In this document: positions 18,001 to 30,000 of the stretch, in pieces
Numbering within the stretch: position 1 is the first letter of the stretch
Layout of the letters: every line of letters starts with the position of its first letter
Program-made: the position numbers and the translations under genes
DNA from: Semisulcospira habei
Lineage: Eukaryota; Mollusca; Gastropoda; Semisulcospiridae
Reading direction: 5' to 3'
DNA length: 64,000 nucleotides
Assembly: GCA_036245525.1 (NCBI GenBank)
Contig: BTPG01000004.1
Location: 227,917,376 to 227,981,375 of the forward strand
Notes under the pieces: generated by a model
What the model saw: only the letters and a program-made list of their open reading frames with translations
What the model was told of the DNA's origin: nothing
Database searches by the model: none

Positions 18001-21000
18001 CAAATTTAAAATTCAAATGAATCCATTTAACCATGCGGCCGCATTTCCAAATTTGGAGGTGTCGCCTCACGACTGTACCAGCTACAGGAGTTGGATCGAC
18101 CATAATACGTTCAAGGATAGTGCCAAATTGGCTTGGCGCCATCAGGTACCAAGCTATTCTGGCACTATCTGTTACGATTGTGGTTGTGTTATCCTGTGAG
18201 AGCGTGCGTGTGTTGATCGTAGGTAACGACCCGATGTTTATTTGAGCTATCACGGTTACGATTCACGTGCCTTTTTAGTAAGTTTTTCTTTTGTTCGTGA
18301 GTAGAGCCGATTTTGTTTTGTTAAGTTTAGTCCGGAACGTTGTAGACAGGTCGCACTGTCTGGTGGCCTCGTAAGTCAAGTAAGTGTCACGTCGGTTAGT
18401 TGACATCACAACATTTTCGCTACTTTTTGTTTTCCTGTGCGCGTGTATCGAGCAGCCTTTATTTTGTTTGGTGAATGTTCTTGTACCTTTTTGAGCTATC
18501 ATAGATAGGGATACCATACTTTTATGTGTCTTTATTATACGCTAGAATTTAGAGCTGAAGTGAGCAGCCGTGTTTTTGTAGTCTGATATATTGTTTCTGG
18601 AAAGTTTATGTTAATGAGCTTCGGCTGCGTGTTTCGTTCTGGTTGTTTGAGTTCATGATTTCCATAGAAGATTCTATCCAGACCAAAAAGGTGACTGCCA
18701 AGCGTGTAATATGCAAAAAAGTACCCAACGGAGAAAGAAACACGCTTAGATAAGACGGGTACAACACAATTTATTAATATTTCGGGTAAATACCCTTTGA
18801 TTGCCACATTCCTTCTGCCAATGAAGATAAGTAGCGGCTAATCTCTCTGTTTGTTTGTCTATTTTGACAAAGGGTATTTACCCGAAATATTAATAAATTG
18901 TGTTGTACCCGTCTTATCTAAGCGTGTTTCTTTCTCCGTTGGGTACTTTTTTGTAGAAGATTCTAGATTTTGATAGTGTATATAAGGAGGGCGCTGGGAA
19001 AGCCCGTTAGTACATTGTCTTGCTTTGTCAGTTGTAGAGATACGCAGTTTATTGCGAGAGACACTGTGTATGAGAAACTTTGAGTCGTAGTGTGGACATA
19101 GCAGAAGAGACTTTGTATTCAGTAGTTTGTGCATTTGAAAGATCATTACTGTGAGGATATCGCATCGCTGAATTAAATATTGTTGGAACTGTTACTCCAG
19201 TTTTGTCTATATCCTTAAGCCATGTGTGACGGATTGCAGCTGAACGAGGTTTATTTTAAAGAACTCTACGTGTGTGTGTCTGGTGTGTTTATCATACTTC
19301 GACTACAACACTACCACGTAACACTATCCTTGAATGTATTATGGTCGATTCATCTTCTGCTGTAGTGCGTTGGGGTGAATTGTTATTGGTATGAAAAAAA
19401 TGTATTCATCCCTCTAGAGGCAGTTGTGTATGTACGACACGCTTCGTTCTTCATTCTGTCATCTCTCTAGTGGCAGTTGTGTATGTACGACACGCTTCGT
19501 TCTTCATTCTGTCATCTCTCTAGTGGCAGTTGTGTATGTACGACACGCTTTGTTCTTCATTCTACCATCCCTCTAGTGGCAGTTGTGTATGTACCACACG
19601 CTTCGTTCTTCATTCTACCATCCCTCTAGTGGCAGTTGTGTATGTACCACACGCTTCGTTCTTCATTCTGTTATCTCTCTAGTGACAGTTGTGTATGTAC
19701 GACACGCTTCGTTGTTCATTCTGTCATCTCTCTAGTGGCAGTTGTGTATGTACCACACGCTTCGTTCTTCATTCTGTCATCTCTCTAGTGACAGTTGTGT
19801 ATGTACGACACGCTTCGTTCTTCATTATGTCATCTCTCTAGTGGCAGTTGTGTATTTACGACACGCTTCGTTCTTCATTCTGTCATCTCTCTAGTGGCAG
19901 TTGTGTATGTACGACACGCTTCGTTCTTCATTCTGTCATCTCTCTAGTGGCAGTTGTGTATGTACCACACGCTTCGTTCTTCATTCTAAAAAATGCATTA
20001 ATATTTTTTTTTTAAAGATATGACACTGTGACGCAGTTTTGCAAGAGGCAGGAATTCTGACGAGCCAGTGCGGCCGGAGGGGCTCCGGACAATTCATGAC
20101 ACTTTCTGGTCTACTGAAAGACTATGCATTACTCTCTTATTCTACTGTTCTGGAGTTGTTGGTAATTTTGATTGTGACTGACTTGTTTCTCCCTTTTTTC
20201 GTTTCAATTGATTGTGACAGTATTCACGGGCCTGCCATTGGTGTCACAGGACAAGATAATTCTGAAGCATTACCAGGCTGCGGAGGCGCCATTTTTGCCG
20301 TTAGTAGGCAACTTTGATCAGGAGATGACGGTCGCTTTCAACAAGTTGTCGGCTACTTCCACACAGAAGGTGACTTACTTGTCGTTGACTCATTCAACCA
20401 GAAAGCCACGCTTCCTAAATTTTAAAGGTGTCGCTGAACAACTATGTACCTGTTGCAGGAGACGGATCGACCATCACAACTCAAGAGTAGTGCCAGATTA
20501 GCTTGGCGCCACCAGGCGCTACCCTTGAATTACGATGGTTGGCAAATCACCTGCTGTACGGAGTTGGGGTTAAACAAGATGTCCGCTACTTCCACACAGC
20601 AGGTGATTTACTTTTCATTAACCCATTTAACCCCAAGGCCACACTCCTACATTTTAAATGTGTTGCCTAACACCTATGTACCAGTTGCAGGAGATGGGTC
20701 GACCATGATACTTCAAGGGTAGTGCCAGATTAGCTTGGCGCCAACAGGCGCCAAGCTAATCTGGCACTACCCTTGAATTATAATGGTCGACTCCTGCTGT
20801 ACGGTGTTGGGTTTGAATGGGTTAACCCCAAAGTGCAGTACTGATGGCTGCTTACACATGGGGGGGGGGGGGGGGGGTGAGGTGTTGACTCATTCGAGAC
20901 GTGCCGCCTACGGATACACCTTTTCATCGTCTGTAGTGCTGTGTGTCGAGGTGATTCCTACAGGAATCACCTCGACGAGAAGTGTTACCGACAGCCGAGG

Positions 21001-24000
21001 GGTTAAGGTCATTTCATTATCCCCCATTTGCAGGACTTGCAGCAAGTGCTGAGATTGGCACTGCACGATCCCTTGACCTTCGTGCAGGTGGCAGTGTCCA
21101 GCGCCGGCCAGGTCTCCCTGGTGGTGAGGGTGAGTATAGGTACACATACCAAGGTCAATGTTAAAGGTGCGAGGTTCGATACCGGGTTCCGGCGTTGGAT
21201 TTTTCTCCTCTGGTAAGTGTCATCGTCTGGGCAGTGGGCAGATGTTCACATCTGCACGGGACATAGACGACCCCGGCCCCCACGAGTCCCCTGCTGCCTT
21301 GCAGGCCTGGCCGCTTGGCTGCGGAAAGGCTAAGGGAGGAAACCCCTGACATCAAAGCCCCCGTGTCTCCGGGGAAGGCTTTTGAGCCAGAGTCTAAGAC
21401 AAGGACAGTCTGATATAAAACCTACGACCTGAGGACCTCGATGCCACCGTCCCAGCTTGCTAGGCCATGGCAAACGAACCAAGGGTTTAAAGGGTGGGGC
21501 CAGTACTGCGCACACTGCACTCTACCAAAAAGCTCCACCGCGCAGGCTTTAGGAAACGCCCACGGAAGAAAAAACAGAGTTGTCGTAACTCAGAACCCTG
21601 ACCAGACCTTCCCCTGCAGCCACTGCGGTCGAACCTGCCTGTCCCGGATTGGCCTCCGCAGTCACGAGAATGCCTGCAGGCGACGTGGGCAAGCCCTATA
21701 GAATCTTCATTCGCAAAGCCAAGCCATGACCAAATGCTCTTTATTATTATGATTATGACACTTCAGCACAAGACGGGCCTACCCGGCACCGGCCTCCACG
21801 TGGCGTAGGTGGGTAGTCCGCTCAGTCCCTGACTGAGTGGGCTAGCGGACGGGTGCCATCTTTGTCCAGGATTAGGACTTGATGTCAGCAGATATGTTGT
21901 TCAGCCTTTTCACTGGTCCGGTTTTTAAGGAGCTGTGCTAACCTAGGTCGTACCATGTTGGATTGGTCCTTAAAAATACTCGTGACTTTTTGGTCCTTTG
22001 GATCCCAAGTGTTTGCCGTGCTTGGAGACCCGTGTCGGGGGAGCAGAGGATCCTGGTGGCTGAGGTTCCCTTTGGGCTGCGGCTCACTGGTGCCAACACT
22101 CCACTTCGGCCTTGACTTCTACCTAAACGGGAGGCTAGTCGTACCGGCCTAGTCAATCGGCTCTTGTCACGTTGAGCCCTATCCCACTGTTGACATGCGG
22201 GTTGCTATACGGAGCACCATGCTATAGCTTCTGCTGCTGATTAGGTGCTTTACGCCAGTATTCCCCTGCATTCAACGGTGTGATAGAAGGCGGTGGCTCA
22301 AACGGTTCAATCGGGCTTACCCCCTTGAGTATATCTTTCGGGCAGTCTCCATTGTGCGTCGGCTGGAGACCCACCGACAGTTGCACTTTCCCTTGTTGGG
22401 CTCGGTGGCGGGCGGGGACCCCCCGGGGGATGAATATCTCTACTAATATAATATGGATAAAACCAAAAAACCAAAACTAGCACAGAAACGACACATAGAC
22501 ACCGACATTGCAAATGACAGTGATTCAGACTGTGAGGAAGCGACGCCTCAGGCGTCGGCCGTATGGCCTCACTTCCTCATTGTCCATAGCAAGGTGAAGG
22601 AGAAACCAGTTACCAAGCTGCATCCTTTTCTGGTGGGGGAGACCCTCAGGAGCCGTGTTGGCAGGCCTGACGCCCAGCGCCTCAGGTCTGGTGACTTGCT
22701 GGTGGAGTGCCGTACTCGGGCACACTCCAGCGGGCTACTGGGGCTCTCTTCCATCGGAGACACTCCTGTGGAAGTCACACCCCACAAAACTATGAATTCG
22801 TCAAGAGGCGTAATCAAAGATCAAGCTTTGGCAGAACTGTCAGAAGATGAACTTGTAAGGAACCTTAAGTCTCAGGGGGTGACTTACGTCAGGCGCTTCG
22901 CTTCCAAGCGAGGTGGTGGGGAGATCCGTCTCCCTACCATCATCCTGACGTTTGGCACCCCCACCCCTCCTACTACCATCTGGGGAGGTTACTACTCCCT
23001 GAGAGTGAAAAAGTACGTCCCTCTTCCCCTCCGGTGCTTTAAGTGCCAAAAGTATGGCCATGGGCAGAAGACATGCCGTCAGGCAGAGGCTTCATGCGCC
23101 CGTTGCACTAGGCCCGGACACTCTGCTGAGTCCTGCACAGCCACCCCCCTGTGTGTGAATTGCCAGGGGGCGCATATGGCTTCGGATAAGAAATGCCCTC
23201 GTTGGATATCCGAGTGCAAGATTCAGCAGGTGCGTGTGGAGAAGGGGCTGTCCTTTCTGGATGCCAAAAAACTGGTTGAAGGCCCTGGTGCAGCTGCGGC
23301 TGCCCCAACCTCTAACACCTCGGTGTATACTTTTAGTGCAGCGGTGGCAGGCAAGCGCCCCACCAAAGACTTTTCATGTCAGACCCCAACTTCTTGGTTG
23401 GGGGCAGAGCCTCGGCTCATCTCGCCCCTGGAGAGTAACCCTCCTCCGGTGGTGACAAGGAGCCAGGGAACGCAGAAGGCGGACACTGCCGGTCCGGTTG
23501 TGCCGCCTTCTGTTGCCCCTAAGCCTCAGCCCCCACCCAAACCTGTTAGTCAGTCAACTCCAAAGGCTTCTGGCTCTGGTCAGCCTTCTAAGGCCGCTAA
23601 CTCTAGCGGCAGGAACACTGCCCAGGACCAGAAGTCTAAGAAATCTATGGGACCGCTGTGCGCACGGGCCCAGAAGGGGAACACAGATGTCCCCCTTCAA
23701 AACAAATATGCTGCACTGGAGGAGCGGATGGAGGGAGTGGAGGTTGTTGTTGCTGATGCTGCGGCAGCTCCACCCCCTTCCTCTCCGAAGAACCAGAGGA
23801 GGCCCGGGAGCCGGCCCCCCTCTGTTTCTTCAACTCCTTCCAAGGTAAAGGAAAAAGGGGGGAAAAACTCCTTACCCCCAGATAAGACTTAATCATGGAC
23901 TCTTTGCTTCAGTGGAATTGTCGCCTTTAACCATATCTGGATAACCGGTCATTTTCCGCCATCTTGGCGCCAGGCTGTGGTTGTGCCAATTCCCAAGCCG

Positions 24001-27000
24001 GGTAAGGATCCTTCCGACCCGGGCAACTACCGGCCAATAGCTTTGACATCATGTTTATGTAAAACTATGGAACGCTTGGTCAACGCCCGACTGGTGTGGC
24101 ATCTTGAGTCACAGGGTCTCATCATAGACCTCCAGTGCGGTTTCCGGCGCTTCCGTAGTACAACTGACCATCTAGTCCGCTTTGAGTCTTTTATCCGAGA
24201 TGCTTTTGTCAACAAGCAGCATGTCTATGCAATTTTCTTTGATCTTGAAAAGGCATATGACACTACCTGGAAGCATGGTATAATGTCTGATTTGTCGGAC
24301 ATGGGTTTTAAAGGGCATCTGCCCGTTTTTATTCACAATTTTTTGTCCAACAGGTCGTTCCAAGTCCGTGTGGGCTCCACCCTCTCCGACTCCTATGAAC
24401 AGGAGATGGGTGTCCCGCAGGGCAGTATTCTATCTCCTGTTTTATTTAGCATTAAAATAAATAACATTGTAAAGGCCGTCAAGGATGATTCTGAATGCTC
24501 TTTGTTTGTGGACGACTTTGCTTTGTGTGCACGAGGTCGAGGACTTGCGTCCCTTGAGAGGCGCTTGCAGCTGTGCGTTGATCGCATCCAGAGGTGGGTG
24601 TCTCTCAATGGATTCAGATTCTCGCCCTCCAAGACAGTCTGTGTGCATTTTACTAACCAGACGAAATGTTTTCCAGAACCTAGCCTGAGCATTGCTGGAG
24701 TGCCAATTAAGGTGGCTGAAGAGGCTAAGTTTTTGGGGGTCATCTTTGACAAAAGATTGACCTTCTGCAACCATGTTAACTACCTTAGAACCTCTTGTCG
24801 GAAGGCCCTCGACATTCTTCGTGTCGTTGGTCGTACTGACTGGGGTGCAGACCGCATCGTCTTACTTCGACTGTACCGGGCCCTTGTTCGGTCCAAACTG
24901 GATTACGGCTCTGTGGTATATGGCTCGGCTTCCAAGTCTGTTCTGCAGCGTCTGAACACAATTCACCATCAAGGTCTGCGCATATGTCTGGGAGCCTTCA
25001 GGACATCTCCAGTTCCTAGTCTGTATGCAGAGGCAGGGGAGCCTTCTCTCAGGCTCCGCCGCATCCGCCTCATGCTCAGCTACGTTCTGAAGCTGAAGGC
25101 CCATCCAGAAAATCCTGCCTATGATTGTGTTTTTAACCCGTCGTTTGCAGAGATTTACGATGCCCATCCGGGAGCTGTCCGTCCACTTTCCTTCCGTGTC
25201 CGACCTCATCTGCAGGCGGCCGGAGTGGACCTGGACAAAGTTTCGGAATCTCTGCAACACGTCACTCCACCCTGGCTACTACCAGTTCCTGACATCTTGC
25301 TGGACTTGACTGCCCACAAGAAGGATTGTACTCCACCAGCCATATACCAACAGAGCCTCAATGAACTCCTTTCAATTTTTCCTGGCTATTGTCGTCTTTA
25401 TACGGATGGGTCCAAGTCTGAGGATGGAAGAGTGGCTGCGGCTGCAGTGTCCTCTCGCCATCCTAGACGCCCATTTAAGCTCCGTCTCCCTGACCATTCC
25501 TCTGTATTTAGTGCAGAACTGCAGGCCATTCTGCTAGCACTCAAGCATGCCTATCAGTCTCGGGAAAGGAACTTCCTGATTCTGTCTGACTCTCTTTCTG
25601 CCCTGCAGGCCCTTCAGGGCGCGGGAACAGACCATCCACTGCTGGTGCAGATTAGAGAGCTCTACGCGGACTTGATGAAGGAATATTATGACATCATTTT
25701 TATTTGGGTCCCAGGCCATGTGGGCATCGAAGGCAACAGAATCGCAGATTCTGCTGCCAACAGTGCCCGCAGTGACCCAGTCCCTGACACACAGACTGTC
25801 TATAGTGATTTTAAACCTGTTATTAGTGCGTACATAGCCCGCGAGTGGCAGTCCGAGTGGGACAAAGAGGAAGGGAACAAGCTTCATGAAGCTCTTCCTA
25901 AGTTGTCTGACAGTCTACCTTTCCGCTGCGGCAGCCGCCGTGAGGAGACTGTCCTTGCTCGGCTCCACATCGGGCACACATATGTTACGCACTCTTACTT
26001 ACTTAAACAGGATGAGCGTCCATGGTGTTTTGCCTGTGATGAGCAGTTTTCTGTTCGACACTTTTTGCTGTATTGTGCTGACCTAATTGACACCAGATAT
26101 AAACACTTCACAGCAGACTCCTTGAAGGTTTTGTTCCGGGATGTTCCCCCGGACAAAATCTTCAATTTTTTGAGAGAATGCAATATTTTTAACAAGATCT
26201 GAGCATTCATAGACTATGTGAATTTTTTTATTTGCCCTTTTTGAGAGTCTGTAGACGTTTCTTTTCCAGACATGTGCGACATTTTAGCCTGAGATTTTTA
26301 ATCTATATTTACATCTTGTCTTAAGACCTTGCTTTTAGTCTGGCTGACCAGATTTTTACCCATCCCGCCGTGAGATGGCCTTAGTCGCTTGCTCGGCGTT
26401 AAACCCAAATAACTAACTAACTAACTCTGTTCTAGACCTCACCTGTGTGTGATCCTTCTCTCATGCTGGACTTTGACTGGAAGGTTCACGACGACCTGTG
26501 TGGTAGTGACCACTTTCCAGTAGTCCTGTCATCGGTCAGCTGTGAGGAGGATTCGCCAGTGGGGCGCTGGAATCTCAAGAAAGCTAACTGGTCTCTGTTT
26601 GCCTCTCTCTGTCAGTCTCGTCTTACAGAGGAGGTGGTCATGTCAGCTGAAGAACCTGTTTCTTGTTTTACTTCTATTTTGTTGTTGGTTGCAGGTGAAA
26701 CCATCCCTAGAACTTCCACATCACTCCCTCGGAAGCCGAGAGTACCATGGTTCAATGAAGAGTGCCGCAAGGCCCAAACAATGCGCAAATCTGCTCAGCG
26801 ACGTGCTTTTCGTAATCCGTCGCAAGCAAATATTTTAACCTTTAAAAGACAGCGGGCGAAAGCCCGTTACATTTTTAAACGTGAACGCCGTGCTTCCTGG
26901 AGACGCTTCGTCTCATCTTTATCTTCTAGGACTCCGTCCCAAAAAGTCTGGAAGGCTGTTCGAAGAATTAGGGGCAGGGGTGGCTCGGCTTCTGTCGGCC

Positions 27001-30000
27001 ATCTTAGAGATGGTGCCAGTTTGGTCACAGATAAAAAGGCTGTGGCCAATTTGCTTGCCTCCACCATTGCCCATAATTCTTCAACAGAGCATTATTCACC
27101 TTTCTTCCAGAGAGAGAAGGAGAAGCGAGAATCTTGTGCTTGTGATTTTATATCGGATAACTTGGAAGACTATAATGCCCCCTTTACGTTTTCAGAATTG
27201 CAGCAAGCCATGCAGAAATGTACTGACTCTGCTGCTGGATTAGATACCATCCATTATCAGCTCATAACACATCTGCCTGAGGATTCACTCCTTGTACTTC
27301 TCAAGGCCTTTAACCATATCTGGATAACCGGTCATTTTCCGCCATCTTGGCGCCAGGCTGTGGTTGTGCCAATTCCCAAGCCGGGTAAGGATCCTTCCGA
27401 CCCGGGCAACTACCGGCCAATAGCTTTGACATCATGTTTATGTAAAACTATGGAACGCTTGGTCAACGCCCGACTGGTGTGGCATCTTGAGTCACAGGGT
27501 CTCATCACAGACCTCCAGTGCGGTTTCCGGCGCTTCCGTAGTACAACTGACCATCTAGTCCGCTTTGAGTCTTTTATCCGAGATGCTTTTGTCAACAAGC
27601 AGCATGTCTATGCAATTTTCTTTGATCTTGAAAAGGCATATGACACTACCTGGAAGCATGGTATAATGTCTGATTTGTCGGACATGGGTTTTAAAGGGCA
27701 TCTGCCCGTTTTTATTCACAATTTTCTGTCCAACAGGTCGTTCCATGTCCGTGTGGGCTCCACCCTCTCCGACTCCTTTGAACAGGAAATGGGTGTCCCG
27801 CAGGGCAGTATTCTATCTCCTGTTTTATTTAGCATTAAAATAAATAACATTGTAAAGGCCTTCAAGGATGATTCTGAATGCTCTTTGTTTGTGGACGAGG
27901 CGCTGAACTCAACCTGCAAAGACACTGTAGGGTTCAGGAAACACCACCACAAGGACTGGCTGTCGGCACAGACCTTGAAGAAGATAGAAGCGAGGAAGCA
28001 GAAGAAAGCAGCGGTCAACAACAGTCGCACGAGAGCAGCCAAAGTAAGGGCACAGGGGGAATACTCGGAAGCCAACCGCGAGGTGAAGAGGAGTATCAGG
28101 TCAGACAAGAGGGCCTACACAGACAGCCTGGCAGCAGAGGCAGAAAAGGCAGCAGGCAGCGGCAACATGAAACAGCTCTACGACATTACCAGAAGATTGT
28201 CGGGTAAGTATGGCCATACAGAAAGACCAGTAAAAGACAAAGAAGGCAAGCCTATTGCAGACAGAGCAGACCAACTCGACAGATGGGCCGAGTATTTTGA
28301 AGAATTACTGAACAGACCTAGCCCACCCGACCCCCCCGACATCCAGCCGGCAGAGACCAACCTACCCATCAGCTGTGACAGACCCAGCCGGGAAGAGATC
28401 AGAAAAGCAGTGGCATTTTTGAAGAATGGCAAAGCAGCAGGGCCAGATGGCATCCCAGCGGAGTCTCTGAAAGCAGACCTAGAGACAACAGTTGAGATGC
28501 TGTACCCACTGTTTGGAAAGATCTGGGAAGAGGAGGTGATGCCAGCTGACTGGAAGGAGGGGTACCTAATCAAGCTTCCCAAGAAAGGCGACCTCAGCAA
28601 GTGTTCCAACTACAGAGGAATCACCTTGCTGTCAGTACCAGGAAAGGTCTTCAACAGGATCATCCTAGAGAGAATGAAGAGCTCCGTTGACCCCCGGCTG
28701 GGAGACCAGCAAGCAGGATTCAGGAAGAACCGATCATGTACAGACCAGATCGCCACTCTCCGCATCATCGTGGAACAGTCTCTGGAGTGGAGCTCCCCGC
28801 TGTACGTCAACTTTGTGGATTATGAAAAAGCATTTGACAGCGTGGACCGAGAGACTCTGTGGAAACTCCTACGACACTACAGTGTACCCACAGAGCTCGT
28901 CCGCCTGATCAAGAGCAGCTATGATGGCATGACATGTCGCGTGATCCACGAAGGGCAGTTCACCAGAGAGCTCCAGGTCAGAACTGGTGTCAGGCAGGGG
29001 TGTCTGCTGTCTCCGTTCCTCTTCCTACTGGCCATAGACTGGGTCATGAAGATGACCACAGAGCACAGACGAAGTGGAATACAGTGGACACTGTGGACAC
29101 AGCTTGACGATCTCGATTTTGCAGACGACTTGGCATTGCTGTCCCACACTCATCGGCAAATGCAGGACAGGACCACGGGGCTTGCTGACATCTCGTCCCA
29201 AGTGGGCCTCACCATTCACAAACAGAAAACAAAGACAATGAGGCTGAACGCAACCAGGGAAGAACCAGTCTTGCTTGCTGGCACCCCGTTGGAGGAGGTG
29301 GAGTCCTTCACCTATCTCGGGAGCATCATAGACAAAAAAGGCGGCACTGATGCAGATGTCAGAGCACGAATCGGTAAAGCCAGAGCAGCCTTTCTCCAGT
29401 TGAAAAAAGTGTGGAGTTCCAGAGAGCTGTCACAACACACCAAAGTCCGGATTTTCAACTCCAATGTAAAAGCAGTTCTCCTATATGGAGCAGAGACATG
29501 GAGATTGACAAAAACCACAGTCAACAGAGTACAGACCTTCATGAACAGTTGCCTTAGAAGAATTTTGAAAATCCACTGGCCAGAGAAGATCAGCAACGTC
29601 AGACTCTGGGAGAGAACAGAGCAGATAACAGCAGAGAATGAAATTGGGCGAAGAAGATGGGGATGGATCGGTCATAGTCTGAGAAAGCCAGCTTCCAGTA
29701 TCACTAGGCAGGCATTGTCATGGAACCCCCAGGGAAAGAGGAAAAGAGGTAGGCCGAGAAACTCCTGGCGTCGAGACCTCCAAGCAGACATCAAGAGACT
29801 GGGAACCACCTGGAGTAGAATCGAAGGAGAAGCACAGGACAGGAGTTGCTGGAGGTCTCTTGTCGACGGCCTATACCCGGGTAGGGGTGACAGGCGTAAG
29901 TAAGTAAGTAAGTTTGTTTGTGGACGACTTTGCTTTGTGTGCACGAGGTCGAGGACTTGCGTCCCTTGAGAGGCGCTTGCAGCTGTGTGTTGATCGAATC

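Larger units (their letters stand above)
18170..19323. mobile_element. Solo LTR, 1154 bp
   Basis: It starts TGTTACG and ends CGTAACA. It is flanked by a perfect 5-bp target duplication ctatc at 18165-18169 and 19324-19328, as made by retroviral-type integrases. A TATA box (TATATAAG, 18979-18986) would drive rightward transcription. No internal LTR-retrotransposon sequence remains, so it is a recombination product. It lies in the intron after the 17917 exon. Confidence 0.8.
18083..19380. mobile_element. Family 1 palindromic MITE split by a solo LTR
   Basis: The left arm (GGATCGACCATAAT ... GGCGCC) occupies 18083-18169. The rest of the right arm resumes at 19324 (CTATCCTTGAATG ... GGTCGATTCATC). 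The LTR between them inserted into the right arm. Confidence 0.75.
21740..26428 (+). mobile_element. I-like LINE, copy 1 (endonuclease deleted)
   Basis: A non-coding leader (about 21740-22452) is followed by an ORF1, an ORF2 with a large deletion, a 3' UTR and a (TAAC)n tail at 26405-26428. ORF2 keeps RT and RNase H. The combination of a CCHC ORF1, RT and RNase H fits the I/Nimb group. Confidence 0.8.

Noticed and set aside
21160..21190. tRNA or tRNA-derived SINE, from a B-box-like GGTTCGATACC
   Set aside because: There is no matching A box or cloverleaf at the right distance. A single 11-base match is weak.
27899..29903. A genuine fused host gene encoding two polymerases
   Set aside because: A 15-bp target duplication and the tail show that it is a LINE insertion within a LINE.
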